From Sciurus carolinensis (taxonomy: Eukaryota; Chordata; Mammalia; Rodentia; Sciuridae), in contig NC_062227.1 in assembly GCF_902686445.1 (NCBI RefSeq), positions 30,806,777 to 30,870,776 of the forward strand: DNA of 64,000 nt. Reading direction: 5' to 3'. A program made the position numbers and the translations under genes. The stretch's first letter is position 1; every line of letters begins with the position of its first letter. This document shows positions 42,733 to 53,076 of the stretch, piece after piece. Below the pieces are notes generated by a model. That model worked only from the letters and a program-made list of their open reading frames with translations. It did no database searches and had not been told where the DNA came from.

Positions 42733-42791
<59 letters not shown>

Positions 42792-42792
42792 A
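42729..42792 (+). repeat. (TAAA)n microsatellite from a SINE tail
   Basis: About 16 perfect AAAT units. Confidence 0.97.
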
Positions 42793-42852
42793 AGGACCAG
42801 GGAGGTAGCTCAGTGGTAAAATGTCCCTGCGTCAAATCCCCGGAACCAAAAA
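42793..42852 (+). mobile_element. ID SINE
   Basis: GGTAGCTCAGTGGTAAAATG and TCAAATCCCCGGAACC. Confidence 0.85.
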
Positions 42853-42880
42853 ATAAAAAGTAAAATAAAATAAAATGGGG

Positions 42881-43064
42881 GCAGCCAGGCATAGTGGTGT
42901 ACACTTGTAATCCTAGGACTTGGAAGACTGAGGCAGTAGGATTACAAATTTGAGGCCAGCCGCTGAAACTTAGTGAGACCCTGTCTCAAATTTTGTTATA
43001 AAGGGAAGGATCTGAAGATGTAGTCCAGAGGTAAAGTGCCCCTGGGTTTGATCCTTCATACCAA
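42881..43064 (+). mobile_element. B1-dID SINE
   Basis: CAGGCATAGTGGTGTACACTT to GGGTTTGATCCTTCATACC. Confidence 0.88.
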
Positions 43065-43102
43065 AATAACATAAAATAAAATTTATTGATTGATTATTAT
43101 TT

Positions 43103-43262
43103 TGGTACTGGGGATTGAACCTAGGGGCTCTTAACCAATGAGCCACTTCCTCAGGCCTTTTTGTATTTTATTTAGAGACAGGGTCTTACTGAGTTGCTTA
43201 GGGCATCACTAAGTTACTGAGGCTGGTCTTGAATTTGCAATCCTGCTGCCTCAACCTCTACC
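43103..43262 (-). mobile_element. B1-dID SINE, end truncated
   Basis: GGTACTGGGGATTGAACC to GCAATCCTGCTGCCTCAACC. Confidence 0.88.
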
Positions 43263-43365
43263 TGATCAGTTCTACCTGATCTGTAGACCCACAAGCATCC
43301 TAGGGGGTTGTTATATAAGTTTCAGTAATTATTTAAATTTCCAATTTTGTTTTTATTTTTTTCTT

Positions 43366-43530
43366 TTGATACCGGAGATTGAGCCCAGGGGTGCTTTTTT
43401 TTTCACTTTTCACTTTGAGACAGAATCTCACTAAGTTGCTTAGGGCCTCACTAAGTTGCTGAGACAGACTTTGAATTTGTGACCCTCCTGCCTTACCCTC
43501 CTGGGTTGCTGGGATTATATGCCCCACTGT
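43366..43530 (-). mobile_element. B1-dID SINE
   Basis: GATACCGGAGATTGAGCCC to GTTGCTGGGATTATATGCCCC. Confidence 0.85.
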
Positions 43531-43599
43531 TTCTCGCACTCTTGAAAGTTTAGTTCATCAGCACTTACACATGATATTTTTCATGTTTAATTGTTTCTT

Positions 43600-43722
43600 T
43601 CATCAATAAGCACTAAGACCATGAAGGGCAGGAACCACCACTATCTTGTCAATACTGTGTTTCCTGTGCTGGAGATGATCCCTGGTAGGTACTATGTGAA
43701 TATGGACTGAATGACGAGCTAG
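43600..43722 (+). repeat. L2 LINE 3' end relic
   Basis: GACCATGAAGGGCAGGAACCACC-like wording, TGTTTCCTGTGCTGGAGATG and GGTAGGTACTATGTGAATATG follow the L2 3' order. Confidence 0.65.
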
Positions 43723-44560
43723 GTTTGTTGGGCAGTGTGTGACCTAAACCAAACTTTCAGATTTCCTGCCAATCTCCAACTTGAGCCTGAAAATTTTGGG
43801 GTAGCCAACTTAGGCAGAGATTGGGGTGAATTTTCTGATTTCCAAAATATTTCAAATGTACTACATGACATAAGGTCTTTATTGAATAGCTTTTCAAGTC
43901 CTTAAAGAAACAATGTCACAAAATCCAAACAACTACAAATAAAAGATTCCCAATGGAATAAAACTATAATCAAGTAATTTTAATAAAAATATAAAGACTA
44001 CATTAAAAGTAATTGTGTACAATATAAACTTGCTGTAAGTTACCTTTTACCTGGGGGTCTTCTTTCATGTTTTATCTTTGGCCTAAAACTATAAAAAAAC
44101 AAACAAAACAAAACCTGAATATACACTAGAAACATTTATTAAAGCAACCATCAATTTTACTGCCATTATATTTTGAGTTCTGAAACATCATTTATGGATG
44201 GTATCTATAAACAGTCATTTACATGACTTAGTTAAAAATATGCATTTGAAGCATAATGTTGGAAAAGACTTACCTATGTTTCATTCAACCTGGCAATAAA
44301 TTCACTGGTATATGCTGTGTGTCAGAATATGTGTCAGGCAATGAAAAATAAAAAGAAATCAGTTGTGGAGGAGGTTATAGTCCAGTTGGAAAAATGAAGG
44401 TATACAAGCTCATTCCATGTAGCATCCTAGGTTCTAGAAGAGAGGGACAATATCAGGTTCCTTGAGGGCATGAGAGAGGGATTGGCCCACTGTTGTTGGG
44501 GGAAGGAGGAGTGGTGTTTTGGGAAGTGATTTTCAGAATAAATGGTTCCTTGTGTGTGTG
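43723..44560. other. AT-rich DNA, no gene seen
   Basis: 43850-44170 is over two-thirds A/T with no clear repeat identity. 44280-44480 and 44750-44860 resemble an ancient dispersed repeat around a SINE. Confidence 0.4.
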
Positions 44561-44748
44561 TATGGTTCTGGGACTGAACCTAGGGTCTCACACGTGCTAG
44601 GCAAGCACTACATTCTCAGCCCTTTTTAAACTTCAGTTTGAGACAGAGTTTCACTCTGTTGCTTAGACCAGCCTTGAATTGGCAATCCTTCCACTTCAAG
44701 CTTCTGGAGTAGTTGGGAGTACAACTGTGGGCCACCATACCAGCCTCA
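44561..44748 (-). mobile_element. B1-dID SINE
   Basis: GGTTCTGGGACTGAACCTAGG, CACGTGCTAGGCAAGCACTAC to GGGCCACCATACCAGCC. Confidence 0.85.
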
Positions 44749-44893
44749 GAATAAGTGAATCCTGAGTCTTGAAGATTTGTCAGAAGGACCACAGGCAGAG
44801 GAAGAATGGGGAGTGAAGCATGTGATAGACCGGAGTGGTCATGGAGGAAAAGAAATTTCAGTTAGAACAAAAGGCATGAAAAGAGAGATGCAA

Positions 44894-45092
44894 TTTGGGC
44901 ATGGTGGTGCATGTCTGTAATTCCAGCAACTTGGGAGGCTGAGATAGGAGGATTGCAAATTGGAGGCCAGCCTCAGCAATTTAGCAAGATCCTTGCAGTT
45001 TAGCAAGATGCAGTGTCAAGTGAAAAATAAAAAGAAGTGGGAATGCAGCTCACTGGTAAAGAGCCCCTGGGTTCAATCTGCAGTACCAAAAA
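44894..45092 (+). mobile_element. B1-dID SINE
   Basis: GGCATGGTGGTGCATGTCTG to GGGTTCAATCTGCAGTACC. Confidence 0.9.
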
Positions 45093-45625
45093 GAAAAGGA
45101 AGGAAGTCACAAATGGGTTAAGTTAGAAACTATCAGTAGATTAGTTTCAAGAAGGTCAGTAGCAGGGGTAGCTAGATCTGTGACTGGGAGGAAATCAAGG
45201 CCCTGTTCATGCCTGTAATACAGTACCATGTGCATTTTATGGAATGTCACAGATGAGATAAGGCCTGGCAGGGGTTGAGAGTGGGAGCTAACAGACTGAA
45301 ATAGGCACGTGTAAAAGATGAGAAGAAAGAAAGGAAAAAAAATAGAATGAGATTTCTGACTCAATCAAATGAATAGAAAATGTTACTATGCACCAGAATA
45401 GAGAATCCAGAAAGTAGTGGTATTATGGGAGAGGGATGGTTGGACTCTCCATTTTATTTTGAATGTATGAAGCACCAATGCTTGGTTGACTATGCAAATA
45501 GAAATGTCCTGGAGAACTGTGGTCAGGACAGCATTGTGAGATCGTGTGTTGAAGCGTGCTCTTTCTCCAGTTCAAACACAAAATAGTGGTGGGAGAAGGA
45601 TACTCAGAAAAACTTCAAAAGACTG
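45093..45625. other. Unique DNA, no gene seen
   Basis: Frames of 85 (minus, 45107-45364) and 68 codons (plus, 45380-45586) have no recognisable domains. Confidence 0.45.
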
Positions 45626-45630
45626 CCATC

Positions 45631-46056
45631 TGTTATGGTTTGGATGTGAGGTGTCCCCCAAAAGCTCATATGTGAGACAATGCAGGAAGTTTCAGAGGAG
45701 AAAAATGCCTGGGTTGTAAGAGTCTCAACCCAATCAGTGAATTAATCTCTGATGGGATTAATTGAAGTGGTAGGGTGTGGCTGGAGGAGGTGGGAATTGG
45801 GGCGTGGCTTTGGGATATATCGTTTGTATCTGGAGAGTGGAGTCTTGCTCTCTCTGCTTCCTGATGACGCAAGCTGCTTCCCTCTGCCAGGTTCTTCCAC
45901 CATGATGTTCTGCCTCACTTGGAGTCCCAAGGAATGGAGCCAGCCTTCTATGGACTAAGACCTCTGAAACCAGGAGCCCTCAAATGAACCTTTCCTCCTC
46001 TATAATTGTGCTGGTCAGATCATTTATTCATAGCAGTGAAAAAGCTGACTAAAACA
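45631..46056 (+). mobile_element. MaLR/MST-type solo LTR, 426 bp, with perfect 5-bp duplication
   Basis: It starts TGTTATGGTTTGGATGTGAG and ends CTGACTAAAACA. CCATC flanks it at 45626-45630 and 46057-46061, the 5-bp size expected for ERVL-MaLR. Internal landmarks in order are GTCCCCCAAAAGCTCATATG, AACCCAATCAGTGAATTAAT, GGGATATATCG (TATA region) and CACCATGATGTTCTGCCTCAC. It is the best preserved of the MaLR-type copies in the window and has no internal sequence. Confidence 0.92.
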
Positions 46057-46065
46057 CCATCTGAA

Positions 46066-46140
46066 AAACTGGGATATAACTTGGTGGAGCACTTGCCCAG
46101 CATGCACCAAGCCCTGAATTCAATACCCAGTACAGCAAAA
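46066..46140 (+). mobile_element. ID SINE, diverged
   Basis: GGGATATAACTTGGTGGAGC, TTGCCCAGCATGCACCAAG. Confidence 0.8.
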
Positions 46141-47109
46141 ACAAACAATCAAAAGAAAGGTAAATAGAACAATGGACTAAATACAGAGAAGGTCAAACAT
46201 ATAAGGAGGAGTGAAGCTGCAGGTCCCAGTGGGTCCCTGTCTCTAGACAGGGAATGAAGACAACAACCGTAGGCAAGGCAGTTGAGTGACCCAGCTTTGC
46301 TTTTCAGGGATACCCTGCAGGCAGGGCCTGGCTTTGGAAACTGAAGCGGTACAACCACAGAGTATCTGAGTCTCCACCGTATGTGAGTTTCATACCTAGA
46401 CAGACAGAAAGATGCCCACACAGCTCACAAGTACCTGAACCACGCCACTCTGGCTCAAAGACCAGATGTAGCTATAACTAATATTACTCTAGGAAAGACA
46501 GGATGTGAAAAATCAACTGAAGACTTGACTCTGAACATAGTGTCAGATGCTTCTGAAGAATATTGAACAGGTAGTGATAAGCCCAAAGAAGAAAGAGGAA
46601 AATAAAATCTCTTGCATTTAAAATAAGACCGCAAACCCCAAATCTCAAAACGCAAAGAAAACAAATGAAATAAAACACTATTCGGCTATTGCCACTACAC
46701 TGTGTTATGGCAAAACTCAGGAGATTAAAACATAACCATTTATTCTCAAGCACCTGGGACCGTTGGAAGGCTGTCACTTGTGGGATGTGGTTGGACTCCA
46801 GGCTCTGGGACCAGTCTCTGGGCTCCAGGCGCTGGGCTCCAGGTTGACTTCCATTCTGGTCAATGTGTATCTAATTCTGCTGGGGCCAAATGCTTCCGAG
46901 GGCATGTGGTTTCCTTCACATTTCTCAGTAAGGAGCCCAGGCTGGAGGGACAGCAGTTGTCTTGTTCATGTTCCTCTCATGATAAATAATCAGAGTGGTT
47001 ACAACAAGCCTGACAGCATGTGTATGTTTCAAATCATTTTAAATAAGGCTCAATATGAGATAAAAGAAAACCAAATTGTTTTTCCTATTCATGACTCACT
47101 CAGTCTGTC

Positions 47110-47140
<31 letters not shown>

Positions 47141-47158
47141 GTTTCTTTTCTTTTTTCC
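46141..47158. other. Unique DNA, no gene seen
   Basis: Around 46795-46850 short repeats of CTGGGCTCCAGG-like words occur. Frames up to 137 codons end inside a TTTCTTTC tract or a SINE and are not credible. Confidence 0.45.
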
Positions 47159-47333
47159 CCCAGTACTGGGGATTGAACCCAGGGGTGCTCTACCACTGAG
47201 CTACAACCCCAGCCCATTTTATATTTTGAGACAGTCTTGCCAAGTTGCCCAGGTTGACCTTCAGTTTGAGATCCTCCTGCCTCAGTCTCCCAGAAGCTGG
47301 GATGACAGGTGTGCACCCCTGCAGCTGAGCTGA
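47159..47333 (-). mobile_element. B1-dID SINE
   Basis: AGTACTGGGGATTGAACCC, CACTGAGCTACAACCCCAGC to GACAGGTGTGCACCCC. Confidence 0.9.
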
Positions 47334-47586
47334 CTTCCTTGCTGGAGTTCACTGGGTACTTGTTCTCCTCTCTCCCACTATGACTCATAAACCGTAGCCT
47401 CTCCACACTGGGTCTTATGTGTGCTCGGGTCCAACTACTCACTTGCTTCAACAGCTTACAAAGAATTAACTGTGAGACTTCCCCATGCCCCTTTTTAAGC
47501 CCTTCTTGCTATAAATTCTCCAAGCATAACTGGATGAATCCCATCAAAATCGGAAGAGCTTTTTCATACACATACTTACAATGAGG

Positions 47587-47745
47587 GTTTAGATATGAGG
47601 TGTCAGTGCAGGCCATATAGCCCATCTCGTAGATATGAGGTGTCCCCCAAAAGGTCATGTGTGAGACTATGCAAGAATGTTCAGGGGCAAAAATGGTTAG
47701 GTTATGAGTGTGTTAACCTAATCCACAGTTAATTCATATCCAGGT
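47587..47745 (+). mobile_element. MaLR/MST-type LTR 5' fragment
   Basis: AGATATGAGGTGTC occurs twice, 42 bp apart. The second leads into CCCCCAAAAGGTCATGTGTGAG and AATGTTCAGGGG, the start of an MST-like LTR that ends early. Confidence 0.7.
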
Positions 47746-48470
47746 AGATAGTGTCAAGCCCACAGGTTGAGAGCTCAGATTCAGAAGATTGCCTTTCACT
47801 TCAGATGCCAAGTGCAAGCCCCAGGTTGTGGCCCGTGTTTCTGACCAACCAGTTATAAATCAGGGCTCCCAACAACCACCTCCTCAAGTTTTATTAATCT
47901 GCTAGAATGATACAGAATTTAGGGAAATGCTTTACTTACACTTACCGGTTTGTTATAAAGTACAGTACAGAGGATGCAGATGAAGACACATATAAGGTAA
48001 GGCATGTGGGAAAGGGGTATGGAGAAACCTTACTCTTTCTGAGCCCACCTCTCTTCAGGAACCTCCACATGTTCAGCCATCCAGAAGCCCCCAAAACCCA
48101 GTCTTTTGGGGGTTTTAATGGGAGTGTCAATACATTGCATGATTGGTTAAATCTTTGGCTATTGGTGATCAACTTAAACTTTGCCCCTTTCCCCTTCCTG
48201 GATGTTGGGGGGACTGGTTGAAAGTCATACCCCTGATACCAGATCCATCTTTCTGGTGACCACTCCCCATCCCAAAGATATCTAAAGGGTCACCAGCCAT
48301 CTTATTAGTGTACAACAGACACACCATTCCAGAGATTCCAAACATTTTAGGAGCTGTATGCCAAGAAACAAATGAAGACCAAATATGTTTCACAATATCA
48401 CAAAGGCCAAAGCAAATAATATACATAAACCCAAAGCTACAAGACAAAAACTACTCCACCTACCATAAGG
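47746..48470 (+). mobile_element. Ancient ERV LTR-like repeat
   Basis: CTTACCGGTTTGTTATAAAG, CCTCCACATGTTCAGCC, TTGGCTATTGGTGATCAAC and TTTTAGGAGCTGTATGCC resemble, from memory, an LTR-type repeat found throughout placental mammals. Ends and family are uncertain. Confidence 0.5.
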
Positions 48471-48668
48471 CCAAAATAAAGGTGTGAACATACAATTCTG
48501 ACCCTGGAAATGAAGAATCTATACAGACGACAGGTGAAATCACCTTTCAGTGCAAAAATTCACTCCAGGTGAAATGAAATGACTGGAATAATCTCTTTAA
48601 AAAATTTTAAAATTGCTTAGAATGTTCAAAAAGATAAATGAAAGAGTCAAAGCTATGAAAAAGGCATG

Positions 48669-48840
48669 AGCTGGGCATGGTGATCCATGCTTGTGATCTC
48701 AGTGGCTCAGGAAGTTGAGGCAGGAGGATCACAAGTTCAAGTCCAAGTCGGGCAACTTGGCAAAGCCCTGTCTCAAAATAAAAAACAAAAAGGGCTGGGG
48801 ATGTAGTTCACTGTAGGGCGTCCCTGGGTTTAAGCCCTAG
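48669..48840 (+). mobile_element. B1-dID SINE
   Basis: GGGCATGGTGATCCATGCTT to GGGTTTAAGCCCTAG. The tail became the microsatellite that follows. Confidence 0.88.
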
Positions 48841-48843
48841 AAA

Positions 48844-48911
<68 letters not shown>

Positions 48912-48965
48912 AGAGGAAGGAAGGAAGGAAGGAAGGAAGGAAGGAAGGAAGGAAGGAAGGAAGAA
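48841..48965 (+). repeat. (GAAA)n-(GGAA)n polypurine tract
   Basis: About 18 GAAA units (48841-48912) are followed by about 12 GGAA units to 48962, all purine on the plus strand. Confidence 0.97.
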
Positions 48966-49110
48966 ATTATACATAAAAACAAAGAAAATAAGAATAGGCA
49001 AACATGAAAATTAGAAATCTTGAACAAGATTATGTAACAAGAATGTAGACTCTTCACTTTTGCCTGCAAATATTCCATGCATGGCTAAAAGAAGGACTAA
49101 AGACTTGGTA

Positions 49111-49506
49111 TCTCTGCTTCCATTTTGAATCTGTCTCCTTTGCTCTGAGTCACCTTGGATTCCAGGAACAATAGATCCATAAACATCTCATGATGAGTGG
49201 AAGTAACCCAGGCAAGGTGAGGAGTTTCATATCTCCCACAAGGCCCCACCTGTCCAATCCTGTGACAATGATGGACAGACCACACCTGATCAAGATCACC
49301 TGCTTCGACCTTCAGCTACGCAACCCCCAACCCTTGTCCTCATTCCTCTTTCTAGAAAACCTCCAAGTCATTGTCAGTTCCTTAACTGATAAAGTTCCTT
49401 TCAAGCTTTTTCATCATTATCTTTTCTGTTTGGTTTTGGGGGCAAGTGACCAGACCTGATTTATTGGATCTCTAGAATCAGGCTTCTGGCCTAGGGCTCC
49501 ACTAAC
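49111..49506 (+). repeat. Dispersed repeat copy B (LTR-like), paired with 26775-27230
   Basis: See copy A. Here the end reads CTAGGGCTCCACTAACA. Both copies have the same strand and order and are separated by 22 kb of unrelated sequence, so this is a dispersed family rather than a local duplication. Confidence 0.6.
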
Positions 49507-49690
49507 AGATATTCAATCTAATTTGAAAAGTCTAGTAGAAGAGGTAAACTCTGGATGGACATAGTTAATTGAAGATAGTAGTGAGGAATTCACCCAGCAT
49601 CCAGTTCAGAGAGACAAAAAATAATGTGTAAAAGCACTTAGAGATACACAGATCCAGAGGCAATCACAGGCATCAAAAATAAGACAGTCC

Positions 49691-49841
49691 AGCTGGGCTT
49701 CGTGGCACATACCTGTAATCCCAGTGACTCAGGGAGGCTGAGGCAGGAGGACTACAAGTTTGAGGTCAGCCTAGGCAACTTAGTAAAGCCCTGTCTCAAA
49801 ATAAAACAGGCTGGGGTACAGTGCTCATAGGTTTAATCCCC

Positions 49842-49846
<5 letters not shown>
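49691..49846 (+). mobile_element. B1-dID SINE
   Basis: GGCTTCGTGGCACATACCTG to GGTTTAATCCCCAGTAACAC. The ID half is shortened. Confidence 0.88.

Positions 49847-49883
<37 letters not shown>
49847..49883 (+). repeat. (AC)n microsatellite
   Basis: About 18 AC units from the SINE tail. Confidence 0.97.
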
Positions 49884-49886
<3 letters not shown>

Positions 49887-50560
49887 GACATCCCAAGAGA
49901 ATTGACAGAACATGTGAGGCAGCAATATTTAAATGACTGAAAGTTTTTCAGAAGAGAAATAGGACACAAGGTCTTATATTGAAAGGGGACTCCTAGTACC
50001 AAGGAAAATACATAATAATTAAAATGCCTAAATACATTATAGTTGAAACCACAAAAGCTCAAGGATAAAGAAAAAAATCTTAAAACACTGTCAGAAAATC
50101 CAGAGCAAAAGCAAAGAAATAGCAATCAGATTGATATCGGACTTCAGCAACAATATGCATCAAAAGCTAATTTGCTGAGAGCCAAGAATGGCAACTTAGA
50201 ATGCTGCATGTTGAAAAGTGGAGACAGAAAATATTGGGCTTGTTTTGCTTCTCTAGTAAGAGGAAACCTTTGTCTCCCAGCAAAACAGGGGTGGGTGATT
50301 ATCTCAACTTAGTGGGGAGATTTAGATAACTCTGAAACAAAAACAAATATCTACTACAATCCTTCATTCCATCAACAAAAAAAAAAGTAAGAAATTACAG
50401 ATGAGTGAGTACTCTTCCAAAAATAAACAAAATCCCTATCAAGAATAAAACCCAAGAAAGGAAACATAATACAGATAAGAGGAGAAATAAAATGGAAAAC
50501 AAAACAAAATAAATCTGTGGAGATGAGCAACATGAAAGCTCTTTCTTAGATTTTTTTCTT
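49884..50560. other. A-rich DNA, no gene seen
   Basis: The 89-codon plus frame at 50043-50312 is Lys/Gln-rich because of composition. No supporting signals. Confidence 0.45.
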
Positions 50561-50570
50561 TTTTTTCTTT

Positions 50571-50768
50571 TGTATCAGAGATTGAACAGGGGTGCTTTAC
50601 TACTGAACTACATCCCCAGTCCTTTTAGATTTTTTAAAATTTTAAGATAGAGTCTTACTAATTTGCTGAGGGTCTTGATGAGTTGCTGAGGCTGGCCTCC
50701 AACTTGCAATCCTCCTGCCTTAGCCTCCCAAATTGCTGGAATTACAGGTGTGTGCCACCATGCATGGT
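50571..50768 (-). mobile_element. B1-dID SINE
   Basis: ATCAGAGATTGAACAGGGG, ACTGAACTACATCCCCAGTC to GGTGTGTGCCACCATGC. Confidence 0.9.
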
Positions 50769-50826
50769 GAAAGTTGTTTCTTTGAAATGGCAAAACTCTA
50801 TCAGATGAGAGGTCAAATAATATCAG

Positions 50827-50898
50827 GAAATGAGGATTGAACCAAAGCCCTACTGCATGCTAGGCAAGCACTCTACCACTGGGGTACATTCTCAGCCC
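50827..50898 (-). mobile_element. ID SINE
   Basis: GAGGATTGAACCAAAGCCC, GCATGCTAGGCAAGCACTC. Confidence 0.85.
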
Positions 50899-51129
50899 AA
50901 GACAGATGAAATTTTAAAAAGTCATAAATAGCTACTACGAACTTTGTCAGTAAAATTGAAAAACTAAACAAAAGGAAAAGTTTTGAAATATTTAGCAATC
51001 AATCAGACATTTTTGTCTGGAGCTCAGAAAAGTCCAGGTAGGAAACTAAGGTAATCAGAAATGGACAGATGTTAGCACTTTGTAGGAAGAACTGGTGGCA
51101 GAATTCTTTGGTGTATCATTATCACCATC

Positions 51130-51235
51130 GTTTTATGTATGTGTGTATGTATGTAAATAGGAGTGAGGTTGGGATCAAACCCAGGTGCTCATAATGCTAG
51201 GCACCATCCTACCACTAAGCCACACCCCTAGCCCT
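51130..51235 (-). mobile_element. Tailed ID SINE, diverged
   Basis: GTATGTATGTAAATAG, then GGTTGGGATCAAACCCAGG to GCCACACCCCTAGCCC. Confidence 0.75.
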
Positions 51236-52000
51236 GTAGCATCATTATTTGGGAGCAAGGTGACCAACAGAAGAGATGATGTTGAGTGAGTCAAGGGAGG
51301 ACTGCAAAGTGCCCATTGGATTTGGCCCTTTGTTGTGAATGACCTTTGACCTTTGAGCAGGGTCAATGCCACTACATGCAGCAGACACGTGGCTGATGTT
51401 AGAAAGGGGACAGGAAGTGCATACTGCAAGTATAAACTACTGCAGGAGCTTAGCTCTGCCAGGGAAGAGTGTAGGCAGGCAAAGAAGAATCTACAGGGAA
51501 AGAGGGACCATGGTCGATGGGGTGCCATCGGGACTGTAGCGGGGAGTGGGGGTTGAGAGCACAGCTGGAGGAGGGGCTTTGAGTGGGCTGACAAACTGTC
51601 TCTTCCTATGAAAACAAGAGGAAGCAGTGAGGCCAGGTGCTGAGAGAGATGTTGGTAGAAAGCGGAGGAGGGCTAGATTGCAGGAACTTGAGGGGCTTCC
51701 TGCCAGATAACTTCTGTTTTTCTCTAGGGGACGAGATGAGGTCATCTGCTGAGAGTGAGAGGGTGGGGGTCGAGCAGGGACCTCAATAATCACCCTACAC
51801 AGGCCAGGCAGCCCATTTTCACAGAGACGACTCCTGCGCAGGGTTATTGTGGGACTCTTCGGCTCCAGCTGACTCCGAGCATGCAGAGCCTGTTCTGATG
51901 TAGACTGGGACTAAAACTCGTTCTCTGACTTCTGGACACTTTCCTTACAGCCCATTAAAATCTTCACAGAACGTGTTAAATAGAATATAAGAGTGACTTT
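51236..52000. other. Repeat-poor, GC-moderate DNA; no confident gene
   Basis: Frames of 139 and 100 codons on the minus strand and 67 on the plus overlap each other. CTGACTCCGAGCATGCAGAG and nearby CpGs at 51830-51890 are unusual for the region, but no exon structure is evident. Confidence 0.4.
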
Positions 52001-52150
52001 CCACTGGACAGCGGCCCATTCCTGTAATCCCAGCAGCTCTGTAGGCTGAGGCAGGAGGATCACAAGTTCGAGGCCAACTTCGGCAATTCAGTGAAACCCT
52101 AAGCAACTTAATGAGACCCTGTTCCAAAATAAAAAAATAAAAATAAAGAG
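52001..52150 (+). mobile_element. B1-dID SINE, left half of an interrupted copy
   Basis: GCCCATTCCTGTAATCCCAG to AATAAAAAAATAAAAATAAA. The ID half resumes at 52479 (GGGCTGGGGATGTAGTTCAG). Confidence 0.85.
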
Positions 52151-52340
52151 GACTGGGTGTGGTGGAGAACGCTTGTAATCCCCGCAATTTGGGAGGCTAA
52201 GACAGGAGGCTCACAGGTTCAAAGCCAGTCTCAGCAATTTAAGGAGACCCTGACTCAAAATAAAAAATAAAAAGGCCTGGGGATATGACTCAGTGGTAAA
52301 TCACTCCCAGGTTCAATTCCTACTACCATAAGTAAATAAA
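52151..52340 (+). mobile_element. B1-dID SINE inserted in the linker of another
   Basis: GGGTGTGGTGGAGAACGCTTG to GGTTCAATTCCTACTACC, ending in the purine tract. Confidence 0.88.
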
Positions 52341-52410
52341 TAAATAATGAAAGAAAAGGAAAGAAAGAAAGAAAAGGAAGGAAGGAAGGAAGGAAGGAAG
52401 GAAGGAAGGA

Positions 52411-52470
<60 letters not shown>

Positions 52471-52475
52471 GAGAA
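52341..52475 (+). repeat. (GAAA)n/(GGAA)n polypurine tract
   Basis: AAATAAAT then GAAAG, about 8 GGAA units, then about 17 GAAA units. Confidence 0.96.
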
Positions 52476-52530
52476 AATAAAAAGGGCTGGGGATGTAGTT
52501 CAGTAGTAAAGCATCCCTAGGTTCAAGCAG
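52476..52530 (+). mobile_element. ID half of the interrupted B1-dID
   Basis: GGGGATGTAGTTCAGTAGT and CATCCCTAGGTTCAAG complete the copy begun at 52001. Confidence 0.85.
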
Positions 52531-52609
52531 TTACATTGATATGTGCTATGTGCTTGTTTGAGACATAATAAGGCTTTTTTTCTTTTCTTTTCTTTCTTTT
52601 TTTTTTTTT

Positions 52610-52784
52610 TTACACTGGGGATTGAACCCAATACACTGAGCTACACCCTCAGCTCTTTATATATATATATTTTTTGTTTTGAAACAGGGTCTCCCTAAAC
52701 TGCTAAGGCTGGTTTTGAATTTGAGATCCTCCTGTCTCAGCCTCCTGAAGCACTGAGATTACAGGCCTTAACCATTGTGTCTGG
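52610..52784 (-). mobile_element. B1-dID SINE
   Basis: ACTGGGGATTGAACCCAAT, GCTACACCCTCAGC to ATTGTGTCTGGC. Confidence 0.88.
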
Positions 52785-52797
52785 CAATAAGAATCTT

Positions 52798-52931
52798 CTT
52801 TTTTTTTTTTTTATTTTTGTTTTTAAATTTTTACACACTGCATTTTGATTCATTCGACACAAATGGGGTAGAACTTTTCATTTCTATGATTGTACACAAT
52901 GTAGATTCACACCATTTGTGTAATCATACAT
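52798..52931 (-). mobile_element. 134-bp L1 3' end insertion with 15-bp duplication
   Basis: Poly-T and ~110 bp of L1 3'UTR (CATTTTGATTCATTCGACAC, CCATTTGTGTAATCATACAT) lie between GGCAATAAGAATCTT at 52783-52797 and 52932-52946. It is the same L1 family as 29946-30102. Confidence 0.9.
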
Positions 52932-52946
52932 GGCAATAAGAATCTT

Positions 52947-53027
52947 TACAGAGATTTATTTTTGATTGTCATGGGTTTACAAAAAATAGTAAGACCTTTC
53001 TGGGCTTCAGTGTCCATTATATGGAAT

Positions 53028-53076
<49 letters not shown>

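Noticed and set aside
51175..51793. Overlapping minus frames (139 and 100 codons) as a gene
   Set aside because: The first begins in an ID SINE region, the plus strand is equally open, and no domain is visible.
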